Both the position numbers and the translations under genes were made by a program. Under the pieces are notes generated by a model. The model was not told where the DNA came from and made no database searches. It saw nothing but the letters and a program-made list of their open reading frames with translations. This document shows, one piece after another, positions 43,435 to 52,952 of a stretch of DNA of 64,000 nt (positions are counted from its first letter, which is position 1; every line of letters begins with the position of its first letter). The stretch is from positions 124,001 through 188,000 of the forward strand of contig CP107049.1 of NCBI GenBank assembly GCA_025736915.1. Direction: 5' to 3'. This DNA comes from Acinetobacter nosocomialis. GTDB taxonomy: Bacteria; Pseudomonadota; Gammaproteobacteria; Pseudomonadales; Moraxellaceae.

Positions 43435-44133
43435 TCACGACGCATGCTTTTCTAGCTCTGCTACTATTGCTAAAGCCGTCTTTCTAGCTGAAAAAGGGTT
43501 TTGACCTGTAATTAACTTGCCGTCTTGAACGACATATGGTGCAAAGGGAATAAAAGCTTTTTCATAATGAGCGCCGTATTCTTTCGCTAACTCTTCGGCA
43601 TTGTACGGCACTTTTTTTGCCACTCCGGCCAAGACCTCTTCACTCCAAGCAAAGCCCGTTAACTTCTTATCTTTTATCAGTCGCTCGCCATTTGAAAGTC
43701 GTACATTGAGCAAGCCACAATATCCGTGACAAACACTCGAAACGATACCGCCATTTTCATAAATATTTTTGGTGATTTCTTGAAGTTCAGGGTTATCTAA
43801 AAAATCCCACATCACACCGTGACCACCTGTGTAATAGATTACGTCATAATCTTGCCAATGAATATCTGAAGGCTTAAATGTATTTGCTAGCAGCATAATA
43901 AAAGATTTATCTTTTTCTCGGTCTTTAACAGACTTATCTGCAACTAAAGGCAAAAGTGACTTAGGTTCAATCGGTGTTTTACCACCATTTGGGCTAACAA
44001 TATCTTGTATATAACCTTGCTTTTCAAACTCATCATAGGCATGGGTAAGTTCGCCTAACCATAGCCCTGTTGGTTCATCAACATCCTTATAGCGTGAAAT
44101 ATTAGTCACGACATGTAATATGCGTTTAGACAT
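43435..44133 (-). CDS. DJ-1/PfpI-family protein, cytoplasmic
   Basis: A 232-residue DJ-1/PfpI domain protein of the Hsp31/glyoxalase III-like type. The nucleophile Cys is in SSVCHGYCG, with YYTGGHGVMWDF before it and FAPYVVQDGKLITGQNP near the end. These act on methylglyoxal-type carbonyls or repair damaged proteins. I chose ATG 44133 (GAGGTG site 6 bp upstream) over GTG 44142. The MerR-type promoter at 44245-44275 drives it. Exported paralog at 44783. Confidence 0.87.
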   Translation of the reverse strand: MSKRILHVVTNISRYKDVDEPTGLWLGELTHAYDEFEKQGYIQDIVSPNGGKTPIEPKSLLPLVADKSVKDREKDKSFIMLLANTFKPSDIHWQDYDVIYYTGGHGVMWDFLDNPELQEITKNIYENGGIVSSVCHGYCGLLNVRLSNGERLIKDKKLTGFAWSEEVLAGVAKKVPYNAEELAKEYGAHYEKAFIPFAPYVVQDGKLITGQNPFSARKTALAIVAELEKHAS

Positions 44134-44244
44134 TTTTTTCACCTCATTTCCATATTTATAATTCTATTCTTTCATCTATCAAAGCATAGAAAGCTGTTAA
44201 TGAAAGTGTGTGCTTGGTAAAGTTATGAACCTTGCTTTTAAGTG

Positions 44245-44275
44245 ACTATAAGTCTAAAGTTAACTTGAATGTCAA
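44245..44275 (-). promoter_or_regulatory. MerR-type promoter of the cytoplasmic DJ-1 gene
   Basis: On the minus strand: TTGACA (44275-44270), a 19-bp spacer containing AAGTTAACTTTAGA, then TATAGT (44250-44245). Spacers of 19 bp with a central dyad are the hallmark of MerR-activated promoters. The MerR gene starts 15 bp away on the other strand, so the site may also repress it. Confidence 0.78.
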
Positions 44276-44289
44276 TAGAGTCTGTAGCT

Positions 44290-44706
44290 ATGAATATTAG
44301 CGAGTTATCGAAATTAAGCGGCTTAAGCACCCCTACAATTCGTTATTACGAGCAAATCAAACTCTTACCTAAAGCAAAAAGAAAATCAAATGGTTATCGT
44401 GAATATACCGATAACGATTTGAAGCAGCTTTCTTTGATTCAGCAAGCCCAACAAGTCGGGTTTTCTTTAGCAGAAATTAAAGCTTTTTTGCCTTCAAAAG
44501 TTGCCACTTGGAACCATGATGCACTCATCCAAACCATTGAATTAAAAATTCAGGAAATAGAACTTTTAGAACAAAAGCTAAAGGTGAGTAAGCAAAACTT
44601 ACGTACCATGATTAATGCCATTAATGACAAACCCGATGAAATTACGTGTGAGCAAAATGCAGAACGGCTTATGACCCTCTATTTCGACAAAGTAAATACA
44701 CCGTAA
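44290..44706 (+). CDS. MerR-family transcriptional regulator
   Basis: A 138-residue MerR protein: winged helix MNISELSKLSGLSTPTIRYY, then KAKRKSNGYREYTDNDLKQL, a dimer coiled coil (about residues 85-118) and a short effector tail with the protein's single Cys in DEITCEQNAERLM. The short tail and single Cys resemble NmlR/AdhR-type electrophile sensors rather than metal sensors. I chose Met 44290 by family start over 44269. It is the natural candidate to read the five 19-bp-spacer promoters nearby. Confidence 0.87.
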   Translation: MNISELSKLSGLSTPTIRYYEQIKLLPKAKRKSNGYREYTDNDLKQLSLIQQAQQVGFSLAEIKAFLPSKVATWNHDALIQTIELKIQEIELLEQKLKVSKQNLRTMINAINDKPDEITCEQNAERLMTLYFDKVNTP

Positions 44707-44721
44707 TTTCTTCGAGACCTA

Positions 44722-44752
44722 TTGACCTTAAAGTGTGCTTTAAACATACGAT
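44722..44752 (+). promoter_or_regulatory. MerR-type promoter of the exported DJ-1 gene
   Basis: TTGACC, a 19-bp spacer with TTAAAGTGTGCTTTAA, then TACGAT. It begins 16 bp after the MerR stop and ends 30 bp before the ATG of the next gene. Confidence 0.8.
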
Positions 44753-44782
44753 TGGCTACAGGTGATAAATGAGGAACCTGTG

Positions 44783-45589
44783 ATGTTTAAAGTTTGGAAT
44801 TTTCAGCGTTGGTTAACCATTATTTTTGCCATTTTTTTGACTACACATGTAGTACATGCCGCAGAGTCAAATAAAGCTCAAAGCCTTACCAAAGCAAATG
44901 GAAAAATTTTAGTCGTAATGACCAATCACTCGGCTTACCCTTCCCGTTCGGATAAAACAGGACTTTGGCTAAGCGAACTTACTCATTTTTACGATGTGGC
45001 CTTGGCTGCTGGCTATGAAATGGATTTTGTAAGTCCTTTAGGTGGTCAAGTACCACTAGATGAACGCAGTTTAAAGTCCATTTACCTAGACAAATCAGCA
45101 CGAGATCACTTAGCCGACCTAGCATTTATGCAGCGGTTAAAAACAACGTTGGCTCCGAGCGTAATTAATCCTTCGAAGTACAAAGCCATTTACTATACTG
45201 GTGGCCACGGAACCATGTGGGATTTTCCAAACAATAAAGCTTTGCAAAACATTAGCGAACAGATCTATCGCCAAGGTGGAATCGTTTCAGCAGTATGTCA
45301 CGGCGTAGGCGGTTTATTGCCTTTACAGGATGAAAACGGCAAACCTTTAATTGCTGGTAGAACCGTTACTGGTTTTGCAAATATTGAAGAAACTTTATCT
45401 GGTATTAAGTCTCAAGTTCCTTTTTCTCTACAAAACGGACTTATTGAACATGGAGCAAACTACAAAGAAGCGTTTATTCCGTTTACCTCGTATGTAGTTT
45501 CGGACGATAGACTTATTACTGGACAAAACCCTCAATCAAGTAAAGAAATTGCCGAAGCAGTTATTAAACGCTTAAGCACCATTCAATAA
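44783..45589 (+). CDS. DJ-1/PfpI-family protein with signal peptide
   Basis: A 268-residue DJ-1/PfpI protein. The start at 44783 (GAGGA 7 bp upstream) gives a signal peptide, MFKVWNFQRWLTIIFAIFLT up to VVHA. The catalytic Cys is in SAVCHGVGG, after YYTGGHGTMWDF. It looks like the exported counterpart of the 43435 protein; both sit behind MerR-type promoters. Likely deals with reactive carbonyls or damaged proteins in the periplasm. Confidence 0.87.
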   Translation: MFKVWNFQRWLTIIFAIFLTTHVVHAAESNKAQSLTKANGKILVVMTNHSAYPSRSDKTGLWLSELTHFYDVALAAGYEMDFVSPLGGQVPLDERSLKSIYLDKSARDHLADLAFMQRLKTTLAPSVINPSKYKAIYYTGGHGTMWDFPNNKALQNISEQIYRQGGIVSAVCHGVGGLLPLQDENGKPLIAGRTVTGFANIEETLSGIKSQVPFSLQNGLIEHGANYKEAFIPFTSYVVSDDRLITGQNPQSSKEIAEAVIKRLSTIQ

Positions 45590-45599
45590 GCTAAAAAAG

Positions 45600-45633
45600 C
45601 CAATTATAGACCAACGCTGTAATTGGTTTTTTC
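45600..45633. terminator. Terminator of the exported DJ-1 gene
   Basis: CCAATTATAG, a 7-nt loop, CTGTAATTGG, then six T. A strong 10-bp stem. Confidence 0.85.
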
Positions 45634-45656
45634 CATACAAATATTATAGAAAAAAA

Positions 45657-46232
45657 TCAGCTTATCTTTTGATAATGAAGACCGATGGCTCCCGAAGCAA
45701 AAGTTTTATTTTCAATGAGTTTAAGATTGGTTTTTTGCTGAATGCCTTGGAATAGTGGCAAACCACTACCAATCAGTACGGGAGAAACCGTGATTTTATA
45801 CTCATCAATTAAACCAAGTTGCATCAGGTAGTGCGCGAATCTAGGGCTACCCAGAATCACCATATCTTTACCCTGCTTCTGTTTGAGCTTATTAATTTCT
45901 TCTTCGACATGGTCTTTTACAAGACGGGAATTATTCCATTCAACTGTATCTAATGTGGTTGAAAAAACGACTTTTTCAGTCTTTTCAATCCACTCAGCAT
46001 GATTGCGTTCATGCTCCGAAGCTTCGGGGTTTGAAAGCATGGTTGGCCAGTAATTATGCATCATCTGGTAAGTCGCACGTCCCCAAATCACCGTATCGGC
46101 AGTGCTCAAAATTTCTTTTGCATGATTTGCTAAATCGGCATCGTAAGCAATCCAGCCTATGTCCATTGCCCCATTTGGACCTTCTACAAAACTGTCTAGC
46201 GATGCATGAAGAAACAGTATGAGTTTTCTCAT
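45657..46232 (-). CDS. RibD/dihydrofolate reductase-fold protein
   Basis: A 191-residue protein of the RibD C-terminal/DHFR-like family: MRKLILFLHASLDSFVEGP, TVIWGRATYQMM, VILGSPRFAHYLMQ and SPVLIGSGLPLF. NADPH-dependent reductase; substrate unknown. I chose Met 46232, with AAAGGA 9 bp upstream. It stands alone among the MerR regulon genes and has no 19-bp-spacer promoter that I can see. Confidence 0.85.
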   Translation of the reverse strand: MRKLILFLHASLDSFVEGPNGAMDIGWIAYDADLANHAKEILSTADTVIWGRATYQMMHNYWPTMLSNPEASEHERNHAEWIEKTEKVVFSTTLDTVEWNNSRLVKDHVEEEINKLKQKQGKDMVILGSPRFAHYLMQLGLIDEYKITVSPVLIGSGLPLFQGIQQKTNLKLIENKTFASGAIGLHYQKIS

Positions 46233-46361
46233 TATTCTCATTCCTTTGTTATGAAAAATATTTATCACTTTTTAGTATATTCAATTTGAATTATTTCTTA
46301 TGGAGTGTTTTGTTTTCTGTTTTGCTTTTATCCATATAAAGCTGTATTTACTTGAAATATT

Positions 46362-46398
46362 TAAAAATAACCCGAACAAGAATGACTCCTTATTCGGG
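46362..46398 (-). terminator. Terminator of the OYE/reductase operon
   Basis: CCCGAA pairs with TTCGGG (plus inner AAG/CTT), with T-rich bases on the minus strand, 35 bp past the stop at 46433. Confidence 0.65.
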
Positions 46399-46432
46399 AC
46401 GATCTATAAACATGCTGTTTTAATAAAAGCTT

Positions 46433-47500
46433 TTAATTAATGACAAGCGGACCAGAACCCAGCAGCTCAGTCACTAGTTTATAACCCATCAGTTTTGCTG
46501 GCGTATATGTACCGCCTTTCACGGTATTTTTGAGTAAATAATTCACCACAGTCAGTGAACCATTTACGGTAAGGCTGTAAGCGTTTTCTGTTTGAATGCG
46601 GGCAGTTTTGATTTCCCCACGCGTATTTCTTGCCTCACCCCAAACATAGGTAGGTACTTTCGCGCGAAGTTCCTCATTTGGTCCCACAACCGTTTTTTCA
46701 ATACGTGACTTAATAAACTTCTGCACAGCATTAATTTTTAATACTGGGCGTAAATAGTTCATCATTTTCGCGCCAAAAATCATTTTAGGAAATGCAGGTA
46801 CAAATACTTCAATGTTTGGAATACCTGTTGTATAAAACGCTGTAGATACGTCTCCCCACGGAACACTCATGGCACTTTTTTTACCGTCACCAAAATCAAT
46901 GGTCCGAACATAATGTGCTAATGGAACGGTAGTAATTTTTCCGTTTTTACGAATTTTTCCGCCTTCGGCCATGCCTTCTGTACTTGTTTTAGCAGTACCC
47001 GGTGAAAACCCTGTTCTAGAGTCAAAACCAAGTGCTAAATGGGTCGCATCTGGCAACGCTTCTTTCAGTGCAGCAGCGACACAATCTGTCGGAATCACAT
47101 CGAAGCCAACACCCGGACAAAGCACAATATCAGCTTTTTCAGCTTGGCTGTTCAGTGACTGTGCCAGTTCAAATACAGCGATTTCACCCGTAATATCTAA
47201 ATAGTGAGCGCCGACATTTATACAAGCTTCCATCATGGGTTTTGAGGTTGCTGAAAATGGCCCTGCACAGTGCATAACCAGTTTAAAACCTTGGAGTTGC
47301 TCACTGACCGCATTTACGTTATCAAGTCCAAAAGCTTTATAGTCAAGCCCCAACTCTTGAGCAAGTGCTTCAACCTTAGCTTTGTTACGGCCAGCCAAAG
47401 TAGGTTTTAGACCTTGGCGTACAGCTTCACGAGCGATTAACTCGCCCGTATAGCCATTTGCTCCATAAATTATCCAGTTTGAATCGTTAAGATTTGTCAT
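46433..47500 (-). CDS. Saccharopine dehydrogenase-like reductase
   Basis: A 355-residue protein: WIIYGANGYTGELIAREAVR (Rossmann), LAGRNKAKVEALAQELG, then HCAGPFSATSKPMMEAC. It belongs to the saccharopine dehydrogenase/trans-acting enoyl reductase group, NAD(P)-dependent. I chose ATG 47500 with a GTGAG site; GTG 47512 lacks one. It follows the OYE gene by 15 bp and shares its MerR-type promoter. Substrate unknown. Confidence 0.85.
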   Translation of the reverse strand: MTNLNDSNWIIYGANGYTGELIAREAVRQGLKPTLAGRNKAKVEALAQELGLDYKAFGLDNVNAVSEQLQGFKLVMHCAGPFSATSKPMMEACINVGAHYLDITGEIAVFELAQSLNSQAEKADIVLCPGVGFDVIPTDCVAAALKEALPDATHLALGFDSRTGFSPGTAKTSTEGMAEGGKIRKNGKITTVPLAHYVRTIDFGDGKKSAMSVPWGDVSTAFYTTGIPNIEVFVPAFPKMIFGAKMMNYLRPVLKINAVQKFIKSRIEKTVVGPNEELRAKVPTYVWGEARNTRGEIKTARIQTENAYSLTVNGSLTVVNYLLKNTVKGGTYTPAKLMGYKLVTELLGSGPLVIN

Positions 47501-47515
47501 AACACAACTCACTTT

Positions 47516-48754
47516 TTAAGAAGCAAATAAATAGTCACGCATGCCTTTTTTATACTGGCGAGTACGGCATGACATCGCTGATTGTTGCAAAATTAAAGCC
47601 CAAGCTGGTGAAACATTTGGTTTTGTTTTTTTACCAGCACTTACATTACGTAACTGGAATTTGACCACAGCCATATTGGCAAGTGAAGCCAATGTTTTAT
47701 TTTCCCATGTAATTGGCTTGAGTTCAGGTGAAATATTTTGGCCTTGTTTCCAAGCATTTGGCAAATTAGGTTCAATGGCTAAAGCTGTGGCAATGCCAAC
47801 CATATCGACACCGCTTTCAATTACTTTCTCTGCTACTTGTTTACGGCGTATACCACCTGTCACCATAACAGGCATTTTGGCAACTTTACGAATTTCTTGT
47901 GCAAATTCTAAAAAGTAAGCTTCGCGGGCAAGTGTGCGACCATCACGTGCTTGGCCTTGCATGGCTGGCGCTTCATAGCTACCGCCTGAAAGTTCAACCA
48001 AATCGACTGCATGTTCATTTAGCATTTTAACCACTTGCTGAGCATCTTCAGCGCTAAAACCGCCACGCTGGAAATCGGCCGAATTTAATTTCACTGCAAC
48101 CGTAAACTGTGGTGAAACTACTTTACGAACTGCTTCAACAATCTCAATTAAAATACGAGCGCGGTTTTCTAAAGAACCACCCCAACGATCTTGGCGTTTA
48201 TTGCTCAGTGGTGAAAGAAACTGGCTTAATAAATACCCATGCGCTGCATGAATTTCCACACCAGTAAATCCTGCTTTTTCACCTAATCGTGCCGTGTTTG
48301 CAAAACGCTGAATCACTTCTGCAATCATGGATTCAGTCATTTCGTTTGGCGTATTAAAGCGATTTGACATTTTTCCTAAATCTAAAGCAACAGCAGAAGG
48401 CGCCCATGTTTGTTGCCCTAAATTTGATTGCATTTGACGCCCCGGATGGTTAATTTGAAGCCAAATCTGAGCACCTTTTGAGCGACCAATTTGTGCCCAT
48501 TTTTTAAAAGTATCCAGATGCTTTTCATCTTCAAGCACTACACCGCCCGGTCCAGTCATCGCTCGGCGATCTACCATCACATTTCCGGTAATAATTAGAC
48601 CTACGCCACCATTTGCCCAAGCCTGATATAAACGCATTAATTCTTCTGATGGTGCATGGTTTAAATCAGCCATATTTTCTTCCATTGCCGCTTTAGCAAT
48701 ACGGTTAGGAACATATGAGCCATTTGGGAATACTAATTTTTCGAACACTTTCAT
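47516..48754 (-). CDS. Old Yellow Enzyme-family oxidoreductase, MerR module
   Basis: A 412-residue OYE-family flavoprotein: VPNRIAKAAMEENM, QINHPGRQM, IHAAHGYLLSQFLSP, LVELSGGSYE. It is the third OYE paralog. OYEs are classical responders to electrophilic enones and quinones, which fits a MerR-type promoter at 48782-48812. First gene of a two-gene operon. Confidence 0.9.
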   Translation of the reverse strand: MKVFEKLVFPNGSYVPNRIAKAAMEENMADLNHAPSEELMRLYQAWANGGVGLIITGNVMVDRRAMTGPGGVVLEDEKHLDTFKKWAQIGRSKGAQIWLQINHPGRQMQSNLGQQTWAPSAVALDLGKMSNRFNTPNEMTESMIAEVIQRFANTARLGEKAGFTGVEIHAAHGYLLSQFLSPLSNKRQDRWGGSLENRARILIEIVEAVRKVVSPQFTVAVKLNSADFQRGGFSAEDAQQVVKMLNEHAVDLVELSGGSYEAPAMQGQARDGRTLAREAYFLEFAQEIRKVAKMPVMVTGGIRRKQVAEKVIESGVDMVGIATALAIEPNLPNAWKQGQNISPELKPITWENKTLASLANMAVVKFQLRNVSAGKKTKPNVSPAWALILQQSAMSCRTRQYKKGMRDYLFAS

Positions 48755-48781
48755 TGGAATGACCTCATTCAGTATGGCTTT

Positions 48782-48812
48782 ACTTTAAGGTTAAAGCTAA
48801 CTTTAATGTCAA
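48782..48812 (-). promoter_or_regulatory. MerR-type promoter of the OYE operon
   Basis: On the minus strand: TTGACA (48812-48807), a 19-bp spacer with TTAAAGTTAGCTTTAA, then TAAAGT (48787-48782), 28 bp before the start. Confidence 0.8.
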
Positions 48813-48864
48813 TACATTTTAGCATTTCTATATTTATTACTTTCAATTTCATTTACTTATAAAT

Positions 48865-48895
48865 AAAAAAGAGGCACTTAATAGGCCTCTTTTTT
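48865..48895. terminator. Bidirectional terminator
   Basis: AAAAAAGAGGC, a 9-nt loop, GCCTCTTTTTT. It ends the hydrolase gene at 48914 and insulates the OYE promoter. Confidence 0.85.
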
Positions 48896-48913
48896 AAAGT
48901 TTAAAGCTTTAAA

Positions 48914-49744
48914 TTATTCACGAATAAACGCCAACAAGTCAGCATTAATCACTTCATGATTGACAGTTAACATACCGTGAGAAAAACCTGGGTAGATTTT
49001 GAGTTGGCTATTTTGAAGTAACTCAGCAGATTTTACGCCAGACGTTTTATAAGGCACGATCTGGTCGTCATCGCCATGCAACACCAAAACAGGAATGGTG
49101 ATTTTCTTTAAATCTTCGGTGAAGTCAGTTTGTGAGAACGCCACAATACCATCGTAATGTGCTTTTGCACTGCCTGTCATACCCTGACGCCACCAGTTAG
49201 CAATAATACCTTCAGATGGTTTCGCATCTGGTCGGTTAAAACCATAGAACGGGCCAGAGGGCAAGTCACGGAAAAATTGCGCACGGTTGGTGAGAACCTG
49301 ATTTTGCAGATCGTCAAAAACTTCTTTTGGTAAACCTTCAGGATTATTTTCAGTTTTAACCATCAATGGTGGTACTGCACTGACAAGAACAGCTTTCTTA
49401 ACGTTTTCTTGACCATGGCGAGCAATATAGTGAGCCACTTCACCACCACCTGTTGAGTGGCCAATATGAATTGCATTTTTAATATTCAGATATTTAACCA
49501 CTTCTGCAACGTCATCTGCATAATGGTCCATATCGTGACCATCCCACACCTGACTCGAACGTCCATGTCCACGTCTGTCATGAGCAACTACACGAAAACC
49601 TTCTTTAAGAAAAAAAAGCAATTGTGTGTCCCAATCATCTGAACTTAAAGGCCAGCCATGATGAAAAAATAAAACTTGGGCATCGCGTGGCCCCCAATCT
49701 TTATAGAAAATTTCTACGCCGTCTTTTGTGGTTACATATCCCAT
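48914..49744 (-). CDS. Alpha/beta hydrolase, non-heme chloroperoxidase/arylesterase-like
   Basis: A 276-residue serine hydrolase: HHGWPLSSDDWDTQL, the elbow GHSTGGGEVAHYI (Ser about residue 98), HGDDDQIVP (Asp) and GFSHGML (His). The GHSTGGGE elbow is typical of cofactor-free chloroperoxidases and related perhydrolases and aryl esterases. A MerR-type promoter lies just upstream. Confidence 0.88.
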   Translation of the reverse strand: MGYVTTKDGVEIFYKDWGPRDAQVLFFHHGWPLSSDDWDTQLLFFLKEGFRVVAHDRRGHGRSSQVWDGHDMDHYADDVAEVVKYLNIKNAIHIGHSTGGGEVAHYIARHGQENVKKAVLVSAVPPLMVKTENNPEGLPKEVFDDLQNQVLTNRAQFFRDLPSGPFYGFNRPDAKPSEGIIANWWRQGMTGSAKAHYDGIVAFSQTDFTEDLKKITIPVLVLHGDDDQIVPYKTSGVKSAELLQNSQLKIYPGFSHGMLTVNHEVINADLLAFIRE

Positions 49745-49800
49745 CTTTATTCTCCTGATGAAAAACTGCTTGTTGATTCGTTATAAGGGTTTAGATAGTT

Positions 49801-49831
49801 ATACTAAGCTTAAAGTTAACTTTAAGGTCAA
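49801..49831 (-). promoter_or_regulatory. MerR-type promoter of the chloroperoxidase-like gene
   Basis: On the minus strand: TTGACC (49831-49826), a 19-bp spacer with TTAAAGTTAACTTTAA, then TAGTAT (49806-49801), 57 bp before the start. Confidence 0.82.
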
Positions 49832-49952
49832 TCACCTTAATTGTATTTTTTAAAATAAAATTTATATGAAAGTACCGCCTTAAATTCTTCTCATCTTTCC
49901 CCTTTTTTATTTCATTTAAATGTCAAAGATTTTCATCATCAAAATTAAAATC

Positions 49953-49983
49953 TTGACTTTAAAGTTAACTTTAAACTTATAGT
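49953..49983 (+). promoter_or_regulatory. MerR-type promoter of the ADC-family gene
   Basis: TTGACT, a 19-bp spacer with TTAAAGTTAACTTTAA, then TATAGT. This has the full dyad, 80 bp before the start codon at 50064. Confidence 0.82.
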
Positions 49984-50063
49984 TTCTGAACTGGTTCTAA
50001 ATTAACACGTCTTGAAATATACAGCATTAGCTACTCGGTCAATTAATGTAAAGGTGAACTTTC

Positions 50064-50972
50064 ATGAATACAAAACAACAGTTTACTGAAGTTGAATTTG
50101 GGCAACAAAAAGTCAAAGTACCCCAAGGTGGTTATTATGACCGTTTCAGAATGAACCCCGATTTAGATGAAGTTGCTCAAGACCCTGCTGTCAGTAATAT
50201 CGACTTTTTCCGTCATATTCCTAAAAAAATTGTGGAATCACGTGTAGGTCCTGTCTGGGCACCTAACTTTTATTATCGTAGTGCAAATGTGCAACTGCTC
50301 ATGCTTGCACCTATTAAGCAAATTAAAGCAAAACTTCCCGCTGAGTTAACGCCATTACAACCATTTCCGGGTTACGGGTTGGTCGCTGTCACATTCTTTA
50401 GCTATTCAGTTTGTGACAATGACCCTTATAACGAAGTGTCGATTGCGATTGTTGTACGTCAACCTAATGCTCGTGGGCCACATATCGTAGAGTTAATAAA
50501 ATCGATGCGTCAACGTCATTTTTATGCTCATGTTTTGGCGTTACCTGTCGATACAGAAATTGCCAGAGTGCGTGGTGTATATGGTTACCAGCTACCAAAA
50601 TGGTTAACTAAAATTAATGTTGAGATTAACTCAAAAGAAGTACAAGCCAATATTTTTGATCTTGATGGAAAATTAGATTTAAGTTTAAAAACTGCTGTTC
50701 CTACTTTAAAACGTGTCGATTCTGAAACACATATTAATAAAGCAACTATGCTCCATGTAGTTGATGGCAAATGGCACCAGACGGAGGTTCAATCAAACAT
50801 TCTTTCTTTCGCACAAAAGCTTTTTCCAAAGAAAGTAAGATTAGTGAAAAATGAAGGCCCTTTAACAAAGCTATTAAATGAACTAGGTGCTTCAAAAATT
50901 TTGCGTTTAGATGTTATAGAAGATGCGCAAGTCGTCCTTAATTTGCCTACCGTAATTAATTTAAAAGCATAA
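50064..50972 (+). CDS. Acetoacetate decarboxylase-family protein, MerR module
   Basis: A 302-residue ADC-fold protein. VRGVYGYQLPKWLTKINVEI (about residues 170-190) carries a Lys in the region of the catalytic Lys. It is longer than the 36382 protein and only loosely similar. Its promoter has the full MerR-type dyad. It may act on beta-keto or reactive carbonyl compounds; activity unproven. Confidence 0.78.
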   Translation: MNTKQQFTEVEFGQQKVKVPQGGYYDRFRMNPDLDEVAQDPAVSNIDFFRHIPKKIVESRVGPVWAPNFYYRSANVQLLMLAPIKQIKAKLPAELTPLQPFPGYGLVAVTFFSYSVCDNDPYNEVSIAIVVRQPNARGPHIVELIKSMRQRHFYAHVLALPVDTEIARVRGVYGYQLPKWLTKINVEINSKEVQANIFDLDGKLDLSLKTAVPTLKRVDSETHINKATMLHVVDGKWHQTEVQSNILSFAQKLFPKKVRLVKNEGPLTKLLNELGASKILRLDVIEDAQVVLNLPTVINLKA

Positions 50973-50987
50973 ATAAAAAGGCCGTTT

Positions 50988-51037
50988 TTAACTACGTTTG
51001 AAAGTTTGAATATAGGCATCTTTTCAAGCGTAGTTAA
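50988..51037. other. Long hairpin after the ADC-family gene
   Basis: TTAACTACGTTTGAAA pairs with TTTCAAGCGTAGTTAA over 16 bp (one G-T pair) around an 18-nt loop. It lies between convergent genes and probably ends transcripts; no clean T run. Confidence 0.6.
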
Positions 51038-51061
51038 TTAGCCATTACTCATAAGTTTAAC

Positions 51062-51856
51062 TTAGAACACCTTTTTTACAGACATTGTAAAAGTCGAATC
51101 GATCGGATTTGAAACAGGTGCGCCTACCTCACCATTGCTATACTTTTTATAATAAGCGTTTTTATCCCATGCCTTGGTATAAGCGAGTCCTGTACTCCAA
51201 CCATCACCTAAATCTTTAATAAGTTCGGCTTTAACATCCTGAAAGTTTGACTCTGAAAAGTTTTTGATTCTTTCATAGCCATAGTGAGCGCCAAAAGTCC
51301 AAGTTTCACTGATCGGCTGGGTAAAGTTCAGATCTAAATAACTTGAACCTCTCGACCTTTTACCAGCAGGTCCACCCATAGTTTTAGAGTTATACCCAGC
51401 ATAATCTGGTGTATAAGTCACAAAGTATTTAAGGCTTAAAGGACCATAACCAATTTGAGGTACGATTTCACCATAGTTATAACTGCTACTCCCCGTTTCC
51501 GGTGTACTTTTCGCACCTGGGTAGTAGTAGTAAAAAACCGACATCCCAATTGAAAATTTATCGATTGTTTTTAAATAACCTGTATAAAAATCCCATTCAA
51601 CCGAGGCATCCCGCAAATAATTAGAGCTCACACTTGATGCCCAAGTGCCAACAAAAAAACCATTGGGATTGGCATAATCCAGTCCACCTTGTAAGGCTGG
51701 TTTACCCCATGTTTGTTGGAAACCACGTGAAATATATTGGCTAGCAAAAGTAACATTTGCACTATATGGAGAGGTTTTTTCTTGTTCGTTTAATTGTTCT
51801 GCATGTACAACGCTAGTAGACATAATAAGTGAAACTAAACCTAAAATTTTTCTCAT
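51062..51856 (-). CDS. TorF-family putative outer-membrane porin
   Basis: A 264-residue protein with signal peptide (MRKILGLVSLIMSTSVVHAE) and the N-terminal barrel signature NVTFASQYISRGFQQTWGKPA. Alternating aromatic strands and a terminal Phe fit an outer-membrane barrel. The family is conserved but uncharacterised. It precedes the cat region, so uptake of aromatics is plausible, but that is inference. Confidence 0.82.
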   Translation of the reverse strand: MRKILGLVSLIMSTSVVHAEQLNEQEKTSPYSANVTFASQYISRGFQQTWGKPALQGGLDYANPNGFFVGTWASSVSSNYLRDASVEWDFYTGYLKTIDKFSIGMSVFYYYYPGAKSTPETGSSSYNYGEIVPQIGYGPLSLKYFVTYTPDYAGYNSKTMGGPAGKRSRGSSYLDLNFTQPISETWTFGAHYGYERIKNFSESNFQDVKAELIKDLGDGWSTGLAYTKAWDKNAYYKKYSNGEVGAPVSNPIDSTFTMSVKKVF

Positions 51857-51937
51857 TCAATAATTCCTTTTACATATTACCTATAGGTTTAAAGTTTTAA
51901 AATAACATGAAATATCCAGTTTAAGAACCTTAAACGT

Positions 51938-52871
<934 letters not shown>

Positions 52872-52952
52872 CTTAAAATACCGTTCTATATCTATTTTAG
52901 GCTATTACATTCTTCTATGGTATACAAACAAGTTCGTAATAGTTGAAACTTC

